Assembly: GCA_046046245.1 (NCBI GenBank)
Contig: JBJOKE010000035.1
Location: 36,307 to 100,306, forward strand
DNA from: UBA4615 sp046046245
GTDB taxonomy: Bacteria; Pseudomonadota; Gammaproteobacteria; Burkholderiales; Burkholderiaceae_E
Reading direction: 5' to 3'
Length of the DNA stretch: 64,000 bases
Made by a program: the position numbers and the translations under genes. Under the pieces are notes generated by a model. That model saw only the letters and a list, made by a program, of their open reading frames with translations. It did not search any database and was not told the origin of the DNA. Positions 35,744-46,450 of the stretch are shown piece after piece. How positions within the stretch are numbered: position 1 is the first letter of the stretch; each line of letters starts with the position of its first letter.

Positions 35744-36499
35744 ATGAACGCAGTCGTGAACGCCCCGACCTCGGCCTCGGCCAAGGTCCAGACCCGGACC
35801 GTCCGGTTCTCGATCTACCGCTACGATCCGGACAAGGACGCCAAGCCGTACATGCAGGACCTGACGGTCGAGCTGCTGCCGACGGACAAGATGCTGCTCG
35901 ACGCGCTGATGCGCATCAAGCAGGTGACCGACGACTCGATCGCCTTTCGCCGTTCCTGCCGCGAGGGCGTCTGCGGGTCGGATGCGATGAACATCAACGG
36001 CAAGAACGGGCTCGCCTGCATCACGAACCTGCGCGACCTGAAGGAGCCGATCGTCCTGAAGCCGCTGCCGGGGCTGCCGGTCATCCGCGACCTGATCGTG
36101 GACATGACCCAGTTCTTCAAGCAGTACCACTCGATCAAGCCGTTCCTGATCAACGACACGCCGCCGCCCGAGAAGGAGCGCCTGCAGTCGCCCGAGGAGC
36201 GCAACGAGCTCGACGGCCTGTACGAGTGCATCCTGTGCGCGTGCTGCTCCACCAGCTGCCCGTCGTTCTGGTGGAACCCGGACAAGTTCGTCGGCCCGGC
36301 CGGCCTGCTGCAGGCCTACCGCTTCATCGCCGACAGCCGCGACCAGGCGACGAGCGCGCGCCTCGACGACCTCGAGGACCCGTACCGGCTGTTCCGCTGC
36401 CACACGATCATGAACTGCGTCGACGTCTGCCCGAAGGGCCTGAACCCGACGCTCGCGATCGGCAAGATCAAGGACCTGATGGTCCGTCGCGCGGTCTGA
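35744..36499 (+). CDS. sdhB: succinate dehydrogenase iron-sulfur subunit
   Basis: A 251-residue electron-transfer subunit. [2Fe-2S] ligands lie in SCREGVCGSDAMNINGKNGL followed by AC; [4Fe-4S] and [3Fe-4S] ligands lie in CILCACCSTSCP and CHTIMNCVDVCPKGLNP. ATG 35744 is 9 bp after GGAG; an in-frame TTG at 35735 is less likely. It is followed by sdhE after 17 bp. Confidence 0.97.
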   Translation: MNAVVNAPTSASAKVQTRTVRFSIYRYDPDKDAKPYMQDLTVELLPTDKMLLDALMRIKQVTDDSIAFRRSCREGVCGSDAMNINGKNGLACITNLRDLKEPIVLKPLPGLPVIRDLIVDMTQFFKQYHSIKPFLINDTPPPEKERLQSPEERNELDGLYECILCACCSTSCPSFWWNPDKFVGPAGLLQAYRFIADSRDQATSARLDDLEDPYRLFRCHTIMNCVDVCPKGLNPTLAIGKIKDLMVRRAV

Positions 36500-36516
36500 G
36501 GACGGGGGAGCCGATC

Positions 36517-36825
36517 GTGCAACAGGTCGCGCCGGACGTCGCCGATCACCGCGCCGCGTCGGGCGAGCACCAGGACGATCCCGCGCGTCGCCGGCGACTG
36601 CGCTGGCGCGCGCGGCGCGGCCTGCTGGAGAACGACCTCGTCCTCACGCGCTTCCTCGATCGCCACGAATTCGCGCTCACGGACGCGGACGTGGCCGGGC
36701 TGGATCGACTGCTCGATCTGACCGACAATGTCCTGATGGACCTGATCCTGGGCCGCACCGAGCCGGGCGGCGACCTGGACGACCCCGACGCGCGCCGGAT
36801 CCTCGATCGGCTGCGCACCGCCTGA
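36517..36825 (+). CDS. sdhE: succinate dehydrogenase assembly factor 2, GTG start
   Basis: A 102-residue protein of the SdhE/YgfY family, which aids covalent flavinylation of SdhA. The core RRRLRWRARRGLLENDLVLTRFLDRH contains the conserved RGxxE signature (RGLLEND). The start is GTG 36517 with GGGGGAG 6 bp upstream. Position between sdhB and gltA is standard for Burkholderiales. An unconserved 20-residue N-terminus precedes the core. Confidence 0.92.
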   Translation: MQQVAPDVADHRAASGEHQDDPARRRRLRWRARRGLLENDLVLTRFLDRHEFALTDADVAGLDRLLDLTDNVLMDLILGRTEPGGDLDDPDARRILDRLRTA

Positions 36826-36913
36826 GCGCGGCCGGGGGCCCTCCGGGCGATCGCCCCGCCAATCCTTCGAAAGACCGACCCCACTCGTTCCGCACGCATC
36901 CACAGGGCGACCG

Positions 36914-38221
<1,308 letters not shown>

Positions 38222-38263
38222 TCGGCGGCTCGCCGGCGGCACCCGTTGCCGCGGCGTCCGAAG

Positions 38264-38290
38264 GCCGGCCCTGCGGGGCCGGCTTTTCTT
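38264..38290 (+). terminator. terminator of the sdh-gltA operon
   Basis: An 8-bp stem GCCGGCCC/GGGCCGGC (38264-38271 with 38276-38283), a tetraloop TGCG and the tail TTTTCTT, 42 bp after the gltA stop. Confidence 0.88.
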
Positions 38291-38340
38291 GTCCTTCGCG
38301 CGCGCGGGCGCTGCAGCCGGCGCCGGGGGCCGCCGGTGCG

Positions 38341-39348
38341 TCAGCCGCCCTCGGCCCCCGGCGCGGCGGGCAGCCAGACGTCGACCTCGGTGCCGACCCC
38401 CGCAGTGCTGCGCAGCTCGATCCAGCCGAGCTGGGATTCGAGCAGCTCACGCGCGACGGCCAGTGACACCCCCGTGCCACCGTGACCGGCCGCGCCACGA
38501 CCGAAGGGCTCGAAGGCCCGCTGCAGCTGCGATCGCGTGAACCCCGGGCCGCGGTCGGCCACCGTCACCACGACATGCTCCGCCGCCGCTGCGCCCGGCG
38601 GTGCGCCCGCGGGCTCGCAGGCCTCGATGCGCGTGCGCAGCGTGACCGGACCCTCGGCCCCGCCATGTCGGCACGCGTTGTCGACCACGCGCAGCAGCAC
38701 GTCGCGCGCGACTTCCGGGTCGGCCGCGATCCGGGCACCCGGATCGTGCGGCGCAAGACGGCAGCGGCGCCGTGCGTCGACGTCGTCGAGCGACCGGCAG
38801 ACGGCGTCGAGCAACGGACCGATCGCGACGGTGTCGGCGCCGGTGCCGCGCTGTGTGCCCGCGCTGCAGGAGGGCGGCGAGACGATGCCCCGCGGCGCGT
38901 CGAGCGGACGCAGCGCGAGCACCGCCGCGGCGTCGCGGGGCCCCGCGTCGCGCACGCGCAGAACGGTGACGGCGACGAGGAAGCGTTCGCCGTCCGCGGC
39001 GCACGCCTCGGAGAGCAGTCGGTGGACGCGGGCCGGTGACGCGGCGCCCTCGTCCAGCCATCGGCCGAGCCGCGGCGCAGCCAGCAGCGGCACGAGGCGG
39101 TCGATGGTCAGGTCCGCCATCCGGCTCGCGTCCATCGCGAACGCCCGCGAGAACGCGGGGTTCGCGAGCAGCAGCCGTCCGTGGCGGTCGACCGCGATCA
39201 TCGGATCGCCTGCGTGTTCGACCCAGTCGACGAGCGTGGCTCGGGTCGCCGTGCCGCCGCGTCGCCAGCCGGCGGGCGCCGAGTCGCCGCGACGCCACGT
39301 CGCCCGTGGGCCTGCGCGCTTCGCGTGTTCGATCGTCGCTGTCGTCAC
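38341..39348 (-). CDS. PAS and GHKL-ATPase sensor kinase-like protein without a histidine box
   Basis: A 335-residue soluble protein. Residues about 38-150 look like a PAS domain (DWVEHAGDPMIAVDRHGRLLLANPAF). The C-terminal half is a histidine-kinase ATPase domain: N-box VDNACRHGG, G1 VADRGPGF, and G2 HGGTGVSLAVARELL, ending TEVDVWLP. No HisKA dimerisation segment with the phosphorylated His is visible between them (the linker is DAPRGIVSPPSCSAGTQRGT). No response regulator is adjacent. It is divergent from odhA, so a link with 2-oxoglutarate metabolism is conceivable but unproven. Confidence 0.75.
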   Translation of the reverse strand: MTTATIEHAKRAGPRATWRRGDSAPAGWRRGGTATRATLVDWVEHAGDPMIAVDRHGRLLLANPAFSRAFAMDASRMADLTIDRLVPLLAAPRLGRWLDEGAASPARVHRLLSEACAADGERFLVAVTVLRVRDAGPRDAAAVLALRPLDAPRGIVSPPSCSAGTQRGTGADTVAIGPLLDAVCRSLDDVDARRRCRLAPHDPGARIAADPEVARDVLLRVVDNACRHGGAEGPVTLRTRIEACEPAGAPPGAAAAEHVVVTVADRGPGFTRSQLQRAFEPFGRGAAGHGGTGVSLAVARELLESQLGWIELRSTAGVGTEVDVWLPAAPGAEGG

Positions 39349-39656
39349 CGTCGGTCCTCCTGGCCTGTCCGTTCATCGGCCGGGAAGGCCGCTCACCGGT
39401 GTTATCGGGTGATGAGCGGCGGCCTTGAGGCGGTCGAAACGCCGAGAAGCGTGGCCCCGACGAGGCTTATCCGTAAGACCGGCGAAAGGACCGACGTGCT
39501 ACCATCGCGCGATTCTGTCGGGGCCCACCCACGTATGCGGCGTCCGGGCAGGAGCGTCCGCGATACCGGTCGGAGCCGGCGAGCGGATGGGGGAGGACAC
39601 GACGCGAGCCTCCCCCGCACTTTCGACGAGAAACTCGTCAGGGGAGGTGAGGCGCG
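39349..39656. promoter_or_regulatory. 308-bp divergent control region before odhA
   Basis: No gene is seen here. A long imperfect inverted repeat runs from AAGGCCGCTCA (39385-39395) to TGAGCGGCGGCCTT (39413-39426). A TACCAT at 39500-39505 could serve as -10 for odhA, without a clear -35. A short CTTATCCGTAAG (39466-39477) recalls the arms of the mdh/gntR palindrome but with different spacing. Confidence 0.4.
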
Positions 39657-42521
39657 ATGATGAAGGCATTCAACTCGAACTCGTACCTGTTCGGCGGCAA
39701 CGCGCCGTACGTGGAAGAACTGTACGAGTCCTACCTGAACAACCCGGGCTCGGTTCCCGAGCAGTGGCGGCAGTACTTCGACACCATGCAGATGGTGCCG
39801 GCCGCCGACGGCAACGCGCAGACCCCCGACGTCGCGCACGCGCCGATCGTCCAGTCCTTCGCCGAGCGCGCGAAGGAGGGCACGCTGCAGCCGCGCGTCA
39901 TGGGCGGCGACGCGGCCACCGCGCGCAAGCAGGTCTTCGTCCAGCAGCTGGTGGCGGCCTACCGCTTCCTCGGCTCGCGCTGGGCCGATCTCGATCCGCT
40001 CAAGCGCCAGGAGCGCCCGCAGATCCCCGAGCTCGAGACGGCGTTCTACGACTTCACCGAAGGCGACCACGCCAACATCTACTCGGCCGCCAACACCTAC
40101 TTCGGCTTCGAGAGCGCACCGCTGCGCGACATCGTCCGCGCGCTGCGCGAGACCTACTGCGGCACGGTCGGCGCCGAGTTCATGTACATCAGCGATCCGG
40201 CCCAGAAGCGCTGGATCCAGGAGCGGCTCGAGAGCACGCGGGCCAAGCCGAAGTACTCGGCCGAGAAGAAGCGCCGCATCCTCGAGAAGCTCACCGCGGC
40301 CGAGGGCCTCGAGAAGTTCCTGCACACCAAGTACGTCGGCCAGAAGCGCTTCTCGCTCGAGGGCGGCGAGAGCTTCATCGCTGCGATGGACGAGGTGGTC
40401 CAGCACGGCGGTGCGCAGGGGATCCAGGAGTTCGTGATCGGCATGGCCCACCGCGGCCGCCTGAACGTGCTGGTGAACACGCTGGGCAAGATGCCCAAGG
40501 ACCTGTTCGCGGAGTTCGAGGGCCAGCACGCGGACGACCTGCCGTCGGGCGACGTCAAGTACCACCAGGGCTTCTCGTCGGACGTGTCCACCCCCGGCGG
40601 TCCGGTCCACCTGTCGCTCGCCTTCAACCCGTCGCACCTCGAGATCGTGAACCCGGTCGTGGAGGGTTCGGCGCGCGCGCGCCAGGACCGGCGCGGGGAC
40701 CACGACGGCGCCGAGGTGCTGCCGGTGATCGTGCACGGCGACGCGGCCTTTGCCGGCCAGGGTGTCGTCATGGAGACGCTGAACCTCGCGCTCACCCGCG
40801 GCTACGGCACGGGCGGCACCGTCCACATCGTCATCAACAACCAGATCGGCTTCACCACGTCCGACCCGCGCGACTCGCGCTCGACGATCTACTGCTCCGA
40901 CGTCGTCAAGATGATCGAGGCGCCGGTCTTCCACGTGAACGGCGACGACCCCGAGGCGGTCGTCTACGTCACGCAGCTGGCCATGGACTTCCGCAAGCAG
41001 TTCGGCAAGGACGTCGTCGTCGACATCGTCTGCTTCCGCAAGCTGGGGCACAACGAGCAGGACACGCCGGCGCTGACCCAGCCCCTGATGTACAAGACGA
41101 TCGCCAAGCACCCGGGCACCCGCAAGCTGTATGCCGACCGTCTCGAGGCGCAGGGCGTGCTGAAGGCCGGCGAGGGCGACGCGATGGTCAAGGGGTTCCG
41201 CGACGCGATGGACGCGGGCCGCCACACGCAGGACCCGGTGATCTCGAACTTCAAGAGCAAGTTCGCGGTCGACTGGATGCCGTTCCTGAACCGCAAGTGG
41301 AGCGATGCCGCCGATACCGCGGTGCCGATCGCCGAGCTGCGCCGGATCGCCGAGAAGATCACGACGGTGCCGGCGACGCTGAAGCTGCACCCGCTGGTCG
41401 AGAAGGTGATCGCCGACCGTCGTGCGATGGGGCACGGCGACCTGCCGCTCGACTGGGGCATGGGCGAGCACATGGCCTTCGCGACGCTGCTGGCTTCGGG
41501 CTACGCGGTGCGCCTGTCGGGCCAGGACGCCGGCCGCGGCACGTTCACGCACCGTCACTCGGTGCTGCACGACCAGAACCGCGAGCGCTGGGATTCGGGC
41601 TACTACATCCCGCTCGAGCACGTCGGCGACAACCAGGGCCGCTTCACCGTGATCGACTCCGTGCTGTCGGAAGAGGCGGTGCTCGGCTTCGAGTACGGCT
41701 ATGCGACCGCGGAGCCCAACGCCCTGGTGATCTGGGAGGCGCAGTTCGGCGACTTCGTCAACGGCGCGCAGGTCGTGATCGACCAGTTCATCTCGTCGGG
41801 CGAGACGAAGTGGGGCCGCGCCTGCGGCCTCACGATGATGCTGCCGCACGGCTACGAAGGGCAGGGCCCCGAGCACTCGTCGGCGCGCCTGGAGCGTTTC
41901 CTGCAGCTGTGTGCCGAGCACAACATGCAGGTCTGCCAGCCGACCACGCCCGCGCAGATCTTCCACCTGCTGCGCCGGCAGATGATCCGGACCTTCCGCA
42001 AGCCGATGGTCATCATGACCCCGAAGTCGCTGCTGCGGAACAAGGAGGCGGTGTCCCCGCTGAACGACCTGGCCCGCGGCGGGTTCCAGACCGTCATCGG
42101 CGAGACCGACGCGTCGATCGATGCGAAGGGCGTGAAGAAGGTCGTCGTCTGCACCGGCAAGGTCTACTACGACCTGCTGGGCGCGCGGCGCGAGCGCGAG
42201 CTGAAGGACGTGGCGCTGCTGCGCATCGAGCAGCTCTATCCCTTCCCGCACAAGTCGCTCGAGGCGGAGCTGAAGAAGTACCCGGGCGCGACGCAGGTCG
42301 TCTGGTGCCAGGACGAGCCGCAGAACCAGGGCGCCTGGTTCTTCGTCCAGCACCACATCCAGGACGCGCTGAAGGAGGGCCAGCGGCTCTCCTACGCGGG
42401 CCGTACCGCGTCGGCCTCGCCGGCGGTCGGCTACTACGACAAGCATTACGCCCAGCAGAAGGACCTGCTCACCGCGGCCCTGGGCGACGCCCCGAAATCG
42501 AAATCCAAGAAAGCGTCGTAA
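39657..42521 (+). CDS. odhA: 2-oxoglutarate dehydrogenase E1 component
   Basis: A 954-residue thiamine diphosphate enzyme that decarboxylates 2-oxoglutarate in the TCA cycle. The start NSNSYLFGGNAPYVEELYESYLNNPGSVPEQW is the usual E2-binding N-terminus. The ThDP core includes GMAHRGRLNVL, HGDAAFAGQG, NNQIGFTT and HNEQDTPALTQPLMY. The C-terminal domain carries HSVLHDQNRERW-like FTHRHSVLHDQ and MLPHGYEGQGPEHSSARLERFL. The first codons are ATG ATG, preceded by GGGGAGG. It is followed after 6 bp by odhB. Confidence 0.97.
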   Translation: MMKAFNSNSYLFGGNAPYVEELYESYLNNPGSVPEQWRQYFDTMQMVPAADGNAQTPDVAHAPIVQSFAERAKEGTLQPRVMGGDAATARKQVFVQQLVAAYRFLGSRWADLDPLKRQERPQIPELETAFYDFTEGDHANIYSAANTYFGFESAPLRDIVRALRETYCGTVGAEFMYISDPAQKRWIQERLESTRAKPKYSAEKKRRILEKLTAAEGLEKFLHTKYVGQKRFSLEGGESFIAAMDEVVQHGGAQGIQEFVIGMAHRGRLNVLVNTLGKMPKDLFAEFEGQHADDLPSGDVKYHQGFSSDVSTPGGPVHLSLAFNPSHLEIVNPVVEGSARARQDRRGDHDGAEVLPVIVHGDAAFAGQGVVMETLNLALTRGYGTGGTVHIVINNQIGFTTSDPRDSRSTIYCSDVVKMIEAPVFHVNGDDPEAVVYVTQLAMDFRKQFGKDVVVDIVCFRKLGHNEQDTPALTQPLMYKTIAKHPGTRKLYADRLEAQGVLKAGEGDAMVKGFRDAMDAGRHTQDPVISNFKSKFAVDWMPFLNRKWSDAADTAVPIAELRRIAEKITTVPATLKLHPLVEKVIADRRAMGHGDLPLDWGMGEHMAFATLLASGYAVRLSGQDAGRGTFTHRHSVLHDQNRERWDSGYYIPLEHVGDNQGRFTVIDSVLSEEAVLGFEYGYATAEPNALVIWEAQFGDFVNGAQVVIDQFISSGETKWGRACGLTMMLPHGYEGQGPEHSSARLERFLQLCAEHNMQVCQPTTPAQIFHLLRRQMIRTFRKPMVIMTPKSLLRNKEAVSPLNDLARGGFQTVIGETDASIDAKGVKKVVVCTGKVYYDLLGARRERELKDVALLRIEQLYPFPHKSLEAELKKYPGATQVVWCQDEPQNQGAWFFVQHHIQDALKEGQRLSYAGRTASASPAVGYYDKHYAQQKDLLTAALGDAPKSKSKKAS

Positions 42522-42527
42522 GTCAAC

Positions 42528-43811
42528 ATGGCTCTCATCGAAGTCAAGGTCCCGCAGCTGTCGGAATCGGTTGCGGAAGCCACGCTGCTGCAGTGGCACA
42601 AGAAGGCGGGTGAAGCGGTCGAGCGCGACCAGAACCTGATCGACATCGAGACCGACAAGGTCGTGCTCGAGCTGCCCGCGCCGGACGCCGGCGTGATCGC
42701 GCAGATCCTCAAGGGCGACGGCGGCACGGTCGTCTCCGGCGAGGTGATCGCCATCATCGACACCGAGGCGAAAGCCGGCGCGGCGGCGGCGCCCGCGTCG
42801 GCGCCGGCCCCCGCGGCCGCGCCCGGCACCGGGGCCGCCCCGGCGTCCACCGGCGGCTCGAAGTCGGACGTCGCGATGCCCGCGGCGGCGAAGATGATGG
42901 CCGAGGCCGGCCTGTCCACCGCGCAGGTGTCCGGCACCGGCCGCGACGGTCGCGTGACCAAGGGCGACGTGATCGCCGCGGTCGCAGCAGGCGCCACCCG
43001 GCCCGCACCGGTGGCCGCGCCCGCGCCCGGCCCGGCGATCCCGACCGGTGCGCCGGGCAGCGCGCTGCCCGTCGTGCCGGCACCGCTGGACGTCAACAAG
43101 ATGCTCGAGGGCCGTCCGGAGCAGCGCGTGCCGATGTCGCGGCTGCGCCAGCGCGTCGCCGAGCGCCTGCTGCAGTCGCAGGCCACGAACGCGATCCTGA
43201 CGACCTTCAACGAAGTGAACATGCAGCCGGTCATGGACCTTCGCAAGAAGTACCAGGACCGCTTCGAGAAGGAGCACGGCTCGCGGCTCGGCTTCATGAG
43301 CTTCTTCGTGAAGGCCGCGGTCCACGCACTGAAGAAGTACCCGGTCGTCAACGCCTCGATCGACGGTACCGACATCGTCTATCACGGCTACTTCGACATC
43401 GGCGTGGCCGTCGGCTCGCCGCGCGGCCTGGTGGTGCCGGTCGTGCGCAACGCCGACCAGATGAACTTCGCGCAGATCGAGAAGCAGATCGCCGAGTACG
43501 GCAAGAAGGCGCAGGACGGCAAGCTGGGCCTCGAGGAACTCACCGGCGGCACGTTCTCGATCTCGAACGGCGGCGTGTTCGGCTCGATGCTCTCGACCCC
43601 GATCATCAACCCGCCGCAGTCGGCGATCCTCGGCGTGCACGCGACCAAGGACCGTGCGGTGGTCGAGAACGGCCAGGTCGTCGTCCGGCCGATCAACTAC
43701 CTCGCGCTGTCCTACGACCACCGGATCATCGACGGTCGCGAGGCGGTGCTGTTCCTGGTGTCGATCAAGGAGGCGCTCGAGGATCCGGCGCGTCTCCTGC
43801 TCGACCTGTAA
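42528..43811 (+). CDS. odhB: 2-oxoglutarate dehydrogenase E2, dihydrolipoamide succinyltransferase
   Basis: A 427-residue core protein that transfers succinyl groups to CoA. The lipoyl domain (residues 1-80) carries Lys44 in DIETDKVVLE. An Ala/Pro linker precedes the E3-binding domain (about 108-150, DVAMPAAAKMMAEAGL, TGRDGRVTKGDV). The catalytic domain from about 200 ends with LALSYDHRIIDGREAVLFL, containing the catalytic His and Asp. The length is standard. The gene lies between odhA and lpdA. Confidence 0.97.
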   Translation: MALIEVKVPQLSESVAEATLLQWHKKAGEAVERDQNLIDIETDKVVLELPAPDAGVIAQILKGDGGTVVSGEVIAIIDTEAKAGAAAAPASAPAPAAAPGTGAAPASTGGSKSDVAMPAAAKMMAEAGLSTAQVSGTGRDGRVTKGDVIAAVAAGATRPAPVAAPAPGPAIPTGAPGSALPVVPAPLDVNKMLEGRPEQRVPMSRLRQRVAERLLQSQATNAILTTFNEVNMQPVMDLRKKYQDRFEKEHGSRLGFMSFFVKAAVHALKKYPVVNASIDGTDIVYHGYFDIGVAVGSPRGLVVPVVRNADQMNFAQIEKQIAEYGKKAQDGKLGLEELTGGTFSISNGGVFGSMLSTPIINPPQSAILGVHATKDRAVVENGQVVVRPINYLALSYDHRIIDGREAVLFLVSIKEALEDPARLLLDL

Positions 43812-43820
43812 GGGGCGGCC

Positions 43821-45254
43821 ATGGCGAGCGAACGGTACGACGTCGTCGTGATCGGAGCCGGCCCTGCCGGCTACGTCGCGGCGATCCGCGCGGCGCAGCT
43901 GGGCATGAAGGTGGCGTGCGCCGAGAAGTGGCTCACGCCCAAGGGCGAGGGCGCGCTCGGCGGCACCTGCCTGAACGTCGGGTGCATCCCGTCGAAGGCG
44001 CTGCTGGCCTCGAGCGAGAAGTTCGAGGAGGCCGCGCACCACCTCGACGAGCACGGCATCACGGTGGGCACGCCGAAGGTCGACGTGCCGAAGATGGTCG
44101 CCCGCAAGGATGCGATCGTCTCGAAGATGACCAAGGGCATCGAGTTCCTGTTCCGCAAGAACAAGATCACCTGGCTGAAGGGCCACGCGGCCTTCACCGG
44201 CGGGAACGACGGCATGGTGGGCCTCGAGATCGCGACGGCCGAGGGTCCGAAGCGGGTCGACGCGAAGCACGTGATCATCGCGACCGGCTCGAATCCGCGT
44301 CACCTGCCGAACCTCCCGGTCGACAACGTCGTCGTCTGCGACAACGTCGGCGCGCTGGCGCTCGATGCGGTGCCGAAGAAGCTCGGCGTGATCGGCGCGG
44401 GCGTGATCGGGCTGGAGCTGGGCTCGGTCTGGCGCCGGCTGGGGGCCGACGTGACGGTGCTCGAGGCGCTACCCGGGTTCCTCGCGGCCTGCGACGAATC
44501 GGTCTCGAAGGAGGCCTGGAAGATCTTCACCAAGCAGGGGCTGAAGATCCATCTCGGCGCCAAGATCGGCGAGGTCAAGGTGTCGAAGAAGGGCGTGTCG
44601 ATCGCCTGGACCGATGCGCAGGGGGCGACCCAATCGCTCGAGGTCGACCGACTGATCGTGTCGGTGGGCCGGGTGCCGAACACCGAGGGCCTGAACCTCG
44701 AGGCGATCAGTCTCGGCACCGACGAGCGCGGCTTCATCCCGGTCGACGACCACTGCGCGACCAGGGTGCCGAACGTCTACGCGATCGGCGACGTGGTCCG
44801 CGGCCCGATGCTCGCCCACAAGGGCGAGGACGAGGGCGTGATGGTCGCCGAGCTGATCGCCGGCCAGAAGCCGCACATCGACTACAACACGATCCCGTGG
44901 GTGATCTACACCGCGCCCGAGATCGCCTGGGTCGGCCAGACCGAGCAGGCGCTCAAGGCGGCGGGGCGGGCCTACAAGGCGGGGCAGTTCCCGTTCGCGG
45001 CCAACGGTCGTGCGCTGGGGATGAACGCGCCGGAGGGCTTCGTGAAGGTCCTGGCGGATGCCGCGACCGACGAGGTCCTGGGCGTGCACATCGTGGGCAT
45101 CGGTGCGTCCGACATGATCGCCGAGGCCGCGGTGGCGATGGAGTTCAAGGCCTCGAGCGAGGACATCGCGCGCGTCTGCCATCCGCATCCGTCGCTGTCC
45201 GAGATCGTGCGCGAGGCCGCGCTCGCGGTCGACAAGCGCGCCCTCAACATGTGA
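43821..45254 (+). CDS. lpdA: dihydrolipoyl dehydrogenase (E3)
   Basis: A 477-residue flavoprotein that reoxidises the lipoyl arm of OdhB with NAD. FAD motif VIGAGPAGYVAAIRAAQLG, redox disulfide GGTCLNVGCIPSKALL, NAD motif GVIGAGVIGLELGSVW, VYAIGDVVRGPMLAHKGEDEG, and the C-terminal His-Glu pair in CHPHPSLSEIVREA are all present. It completes the odhA-odhB-lpdA operon, 9 bp after odhB. Confidence 0.97.
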   Translation: MASERYDVVVIGAGPAGYVAAIRAAQLGMKVACAEKWLTPKGEGALGGTCLNVGCIPSKALLASSEKFEEAAHHLDEHGITVGTPKVDVPKMVARKDAIVSKMTKGIEFLFRKNKITWLKGHAAFTGGNDGMVGLEIATAEGPKRVDAKHVIIATGSNPRHLPNLPVDNVVVCDNVGALALDAVPKKLGVIGAGVIGLELGSVWRRLGADVTVLEALPGFLAACDESVSKEAWKIFTKQGLKIHLGAKIGEVKVSKKGVSIAWTDAQGATQSLEVDRLIVSVGRVPNTEGLNLEAISLGTDERGFIPVDDHCATRVPNVYAIGDVVRGPMLAHKGEDEGVMVAELIAGQKPHIDYNTIPWVIYTAPEIAWVGQTEQALKAAGRAYKAGQFPFAANGRALGMNAPEGFVKVLADAATDEVLGVHIVGIGASDMIAEAAVAMEFKASSEDIARVCHPHPSLSEIVREAALAVDKRALNM

Positions 45255-45259
45255 CGCGC

Positions 45260-45283
45260 GGCGGCCCGGATGTCCGGGCCGCC
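45260..45283. terminator. inverted repeat between lpdA and zapE
   Basis: An 11-bp perfect arm pair GGCGGCCCGGA/TCCGGGCCGCC (45260-45270 with 45273-45283) separated by TG. It is not followed by a T run, so it may stabilise the 3' end or attenuate rather than terminate. An ATG at 45270 lies inside the stem, which argues against using it as the zapE start. Confidence 0.45.
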
Positions 45284-45296
45284 ATCCCCGTTCCGC

Positions 45297-46394
45297 ATGA
45301 ACGTCCTCGAACGTTACACCGAGCAGCTCGCCCAGCGCGGCTACGCCGAGGATCCCGCGCAGCGCGCGGCCGTCGAGCGGCTGCAGCGGATGCACGACGA
45401 GTGGGTGGCCTACAAGGCGCGCCGCTCGAACCGCCTGAAGAAGCTCCTCAACCGGCCGGCGATCCCTCGCGGCGTCTGGATGTGGGGCGGCGTCGGCCGC
45501 GGCAAGAGCTTCCTGATGGACGTGTTCTACGAGACCGTTCCGCTGGTGCGCAAGACCCGGCTGCACTTCCACGAGTTCATGCGGGGCGTGCACCGCGAAC
45601 TGCGCGAGCTGAAGGCGGTCCAGGATCCGCTCGACGAGGTGGCGAAGCGGATCGCACGCCGCTACCGGCTGATCTGCTTCGACGAGTTCCACGTCTCCGA
45701 CATCGCCGACGCGATGATCCTCGAGCGGCTGCTGCACGGGCTCTTCGAGCATGGCGTGGCCTTCGTGATGACCTCGAACTACCGGCCCGACGACCTGTAT
45801 CCCGACGGCCTGCACCGCGAGTCGATCCTGCCGGCGATCGCGCTGCTGAAGGCGAACCTCGACGTGATCAACGTCGACGCCGGCGTCGACTACCGGCGCG
45901 TCACGATGGCGACCGTGCCGGCCTTCCTCGTGCCCTCGGGCCCGGAGGCCGACGCGACGCTGGCCGAGGCCTTCGCACGTGTGGCCGAGACCCAGGACGA
46001 GGACCCGCGGATGACGATCGAGCACCGCGAGCTGCGCGCGAAGCGGCGTGCAGGTGGCGTCGTCTGGTTCGATTTCGCGACGCTGTGCGGTGGGCCGCGC
46101 TCGCAGCTCGACTACCTCGAGATCGCGACGCGCTTCCATACCGTGATCCTGTCCGACGTGCCGCGGATGAGCGCAGCGATGTCCTCGGAGGCGCGTCGCT
46201 TCACCTGGCTGGTCGACGTGTTCTACGACCAGAAGGTGAAGCTGCTCATCTCGGCCGAGGGGCCGGCCGAGCAGCTGTACACCACCGGCGCGATGGCCCA
46301 CGAATTCGTGCGTACAGCGAGCAGACTGGTCGAGATGCAGTCGCGCGAATACCTCGAGGCGCCGCGGCGCGGCGTCGCAGAGAAGCTCGCCTGA
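45297..46394 (+). CDS. zapE: cell division ATPase ZapE (AFG1-like)
   Basis: A 365-residue AAA-type ATPase that acts at the Z-ring under stress; its mitochondrial relative is AFG1/LACE1. Walker A is MWGGVGRGKSFLMD, Walker B is LICFDEFHVSDIADAM, and VMTSNYRPDDLYPDGLHRE follows with sensor residues. Later motifs are WFDFATLCGGPRSQLDYLEIA and RRFTWLVDVFYDQKVKL. ATG 45297 (MNVLERY) matches family N-termini. It follows lpdA, a common Burkholderiales arrangement. Confidence 0.94.
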   Translation: MNVLERYTEQLAQRGYAEDPAQRAAVERLQRMHDEWVAYKARRSNRLKKLLNRPAIPRGVWMWGGVGRGKSFLMDVFYETVPLVRKTRLHFHEFMRGVHRELRELKAVQDPLDEVAKRIARRYRLICFDEFHVSDIADAMILERLLHGLFEHGVAFVMTSNYRPDDLYPDGLHRESILPAIALLKANLDVINVDAGVDYRRVTMATVPAFLVPSGPEADATLAEAFARVAETQDEDPRMTIEHRELRAKRRAGGVVWFDFATLCGGPRSQLDYLEIATRFHTVILSDVPRMSAAMSSEARRFTWLVDVFYDQKVKLLISAEGPAEQLYTTGAMAHEFVRTASRLVEMQSREYLEAPRRGVAEKLA

Positions 46395-46450
46395 GGGCCG
46401 CGGGCGGCCGCTGCGGCCGTGCGACAATCGGCGTCGACGGAGGACGGCGG

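Noticed and set aside
39466..39477. CTTATCCGTAAG upstream of odhA as a second GntR operator
   Set aside because: Its arms resemble the palindrome near gntR but are two bases further apart and lack the flanking GAT/ATC symmetry.
39402..44303. A 1633-codon open frame antisense to odhA, odhB and part of lpdA
   Set aside because: It is explained by third-position GC bias opposite real genes; its translation is repetitive His/Arg/Leu/Val text without domains.
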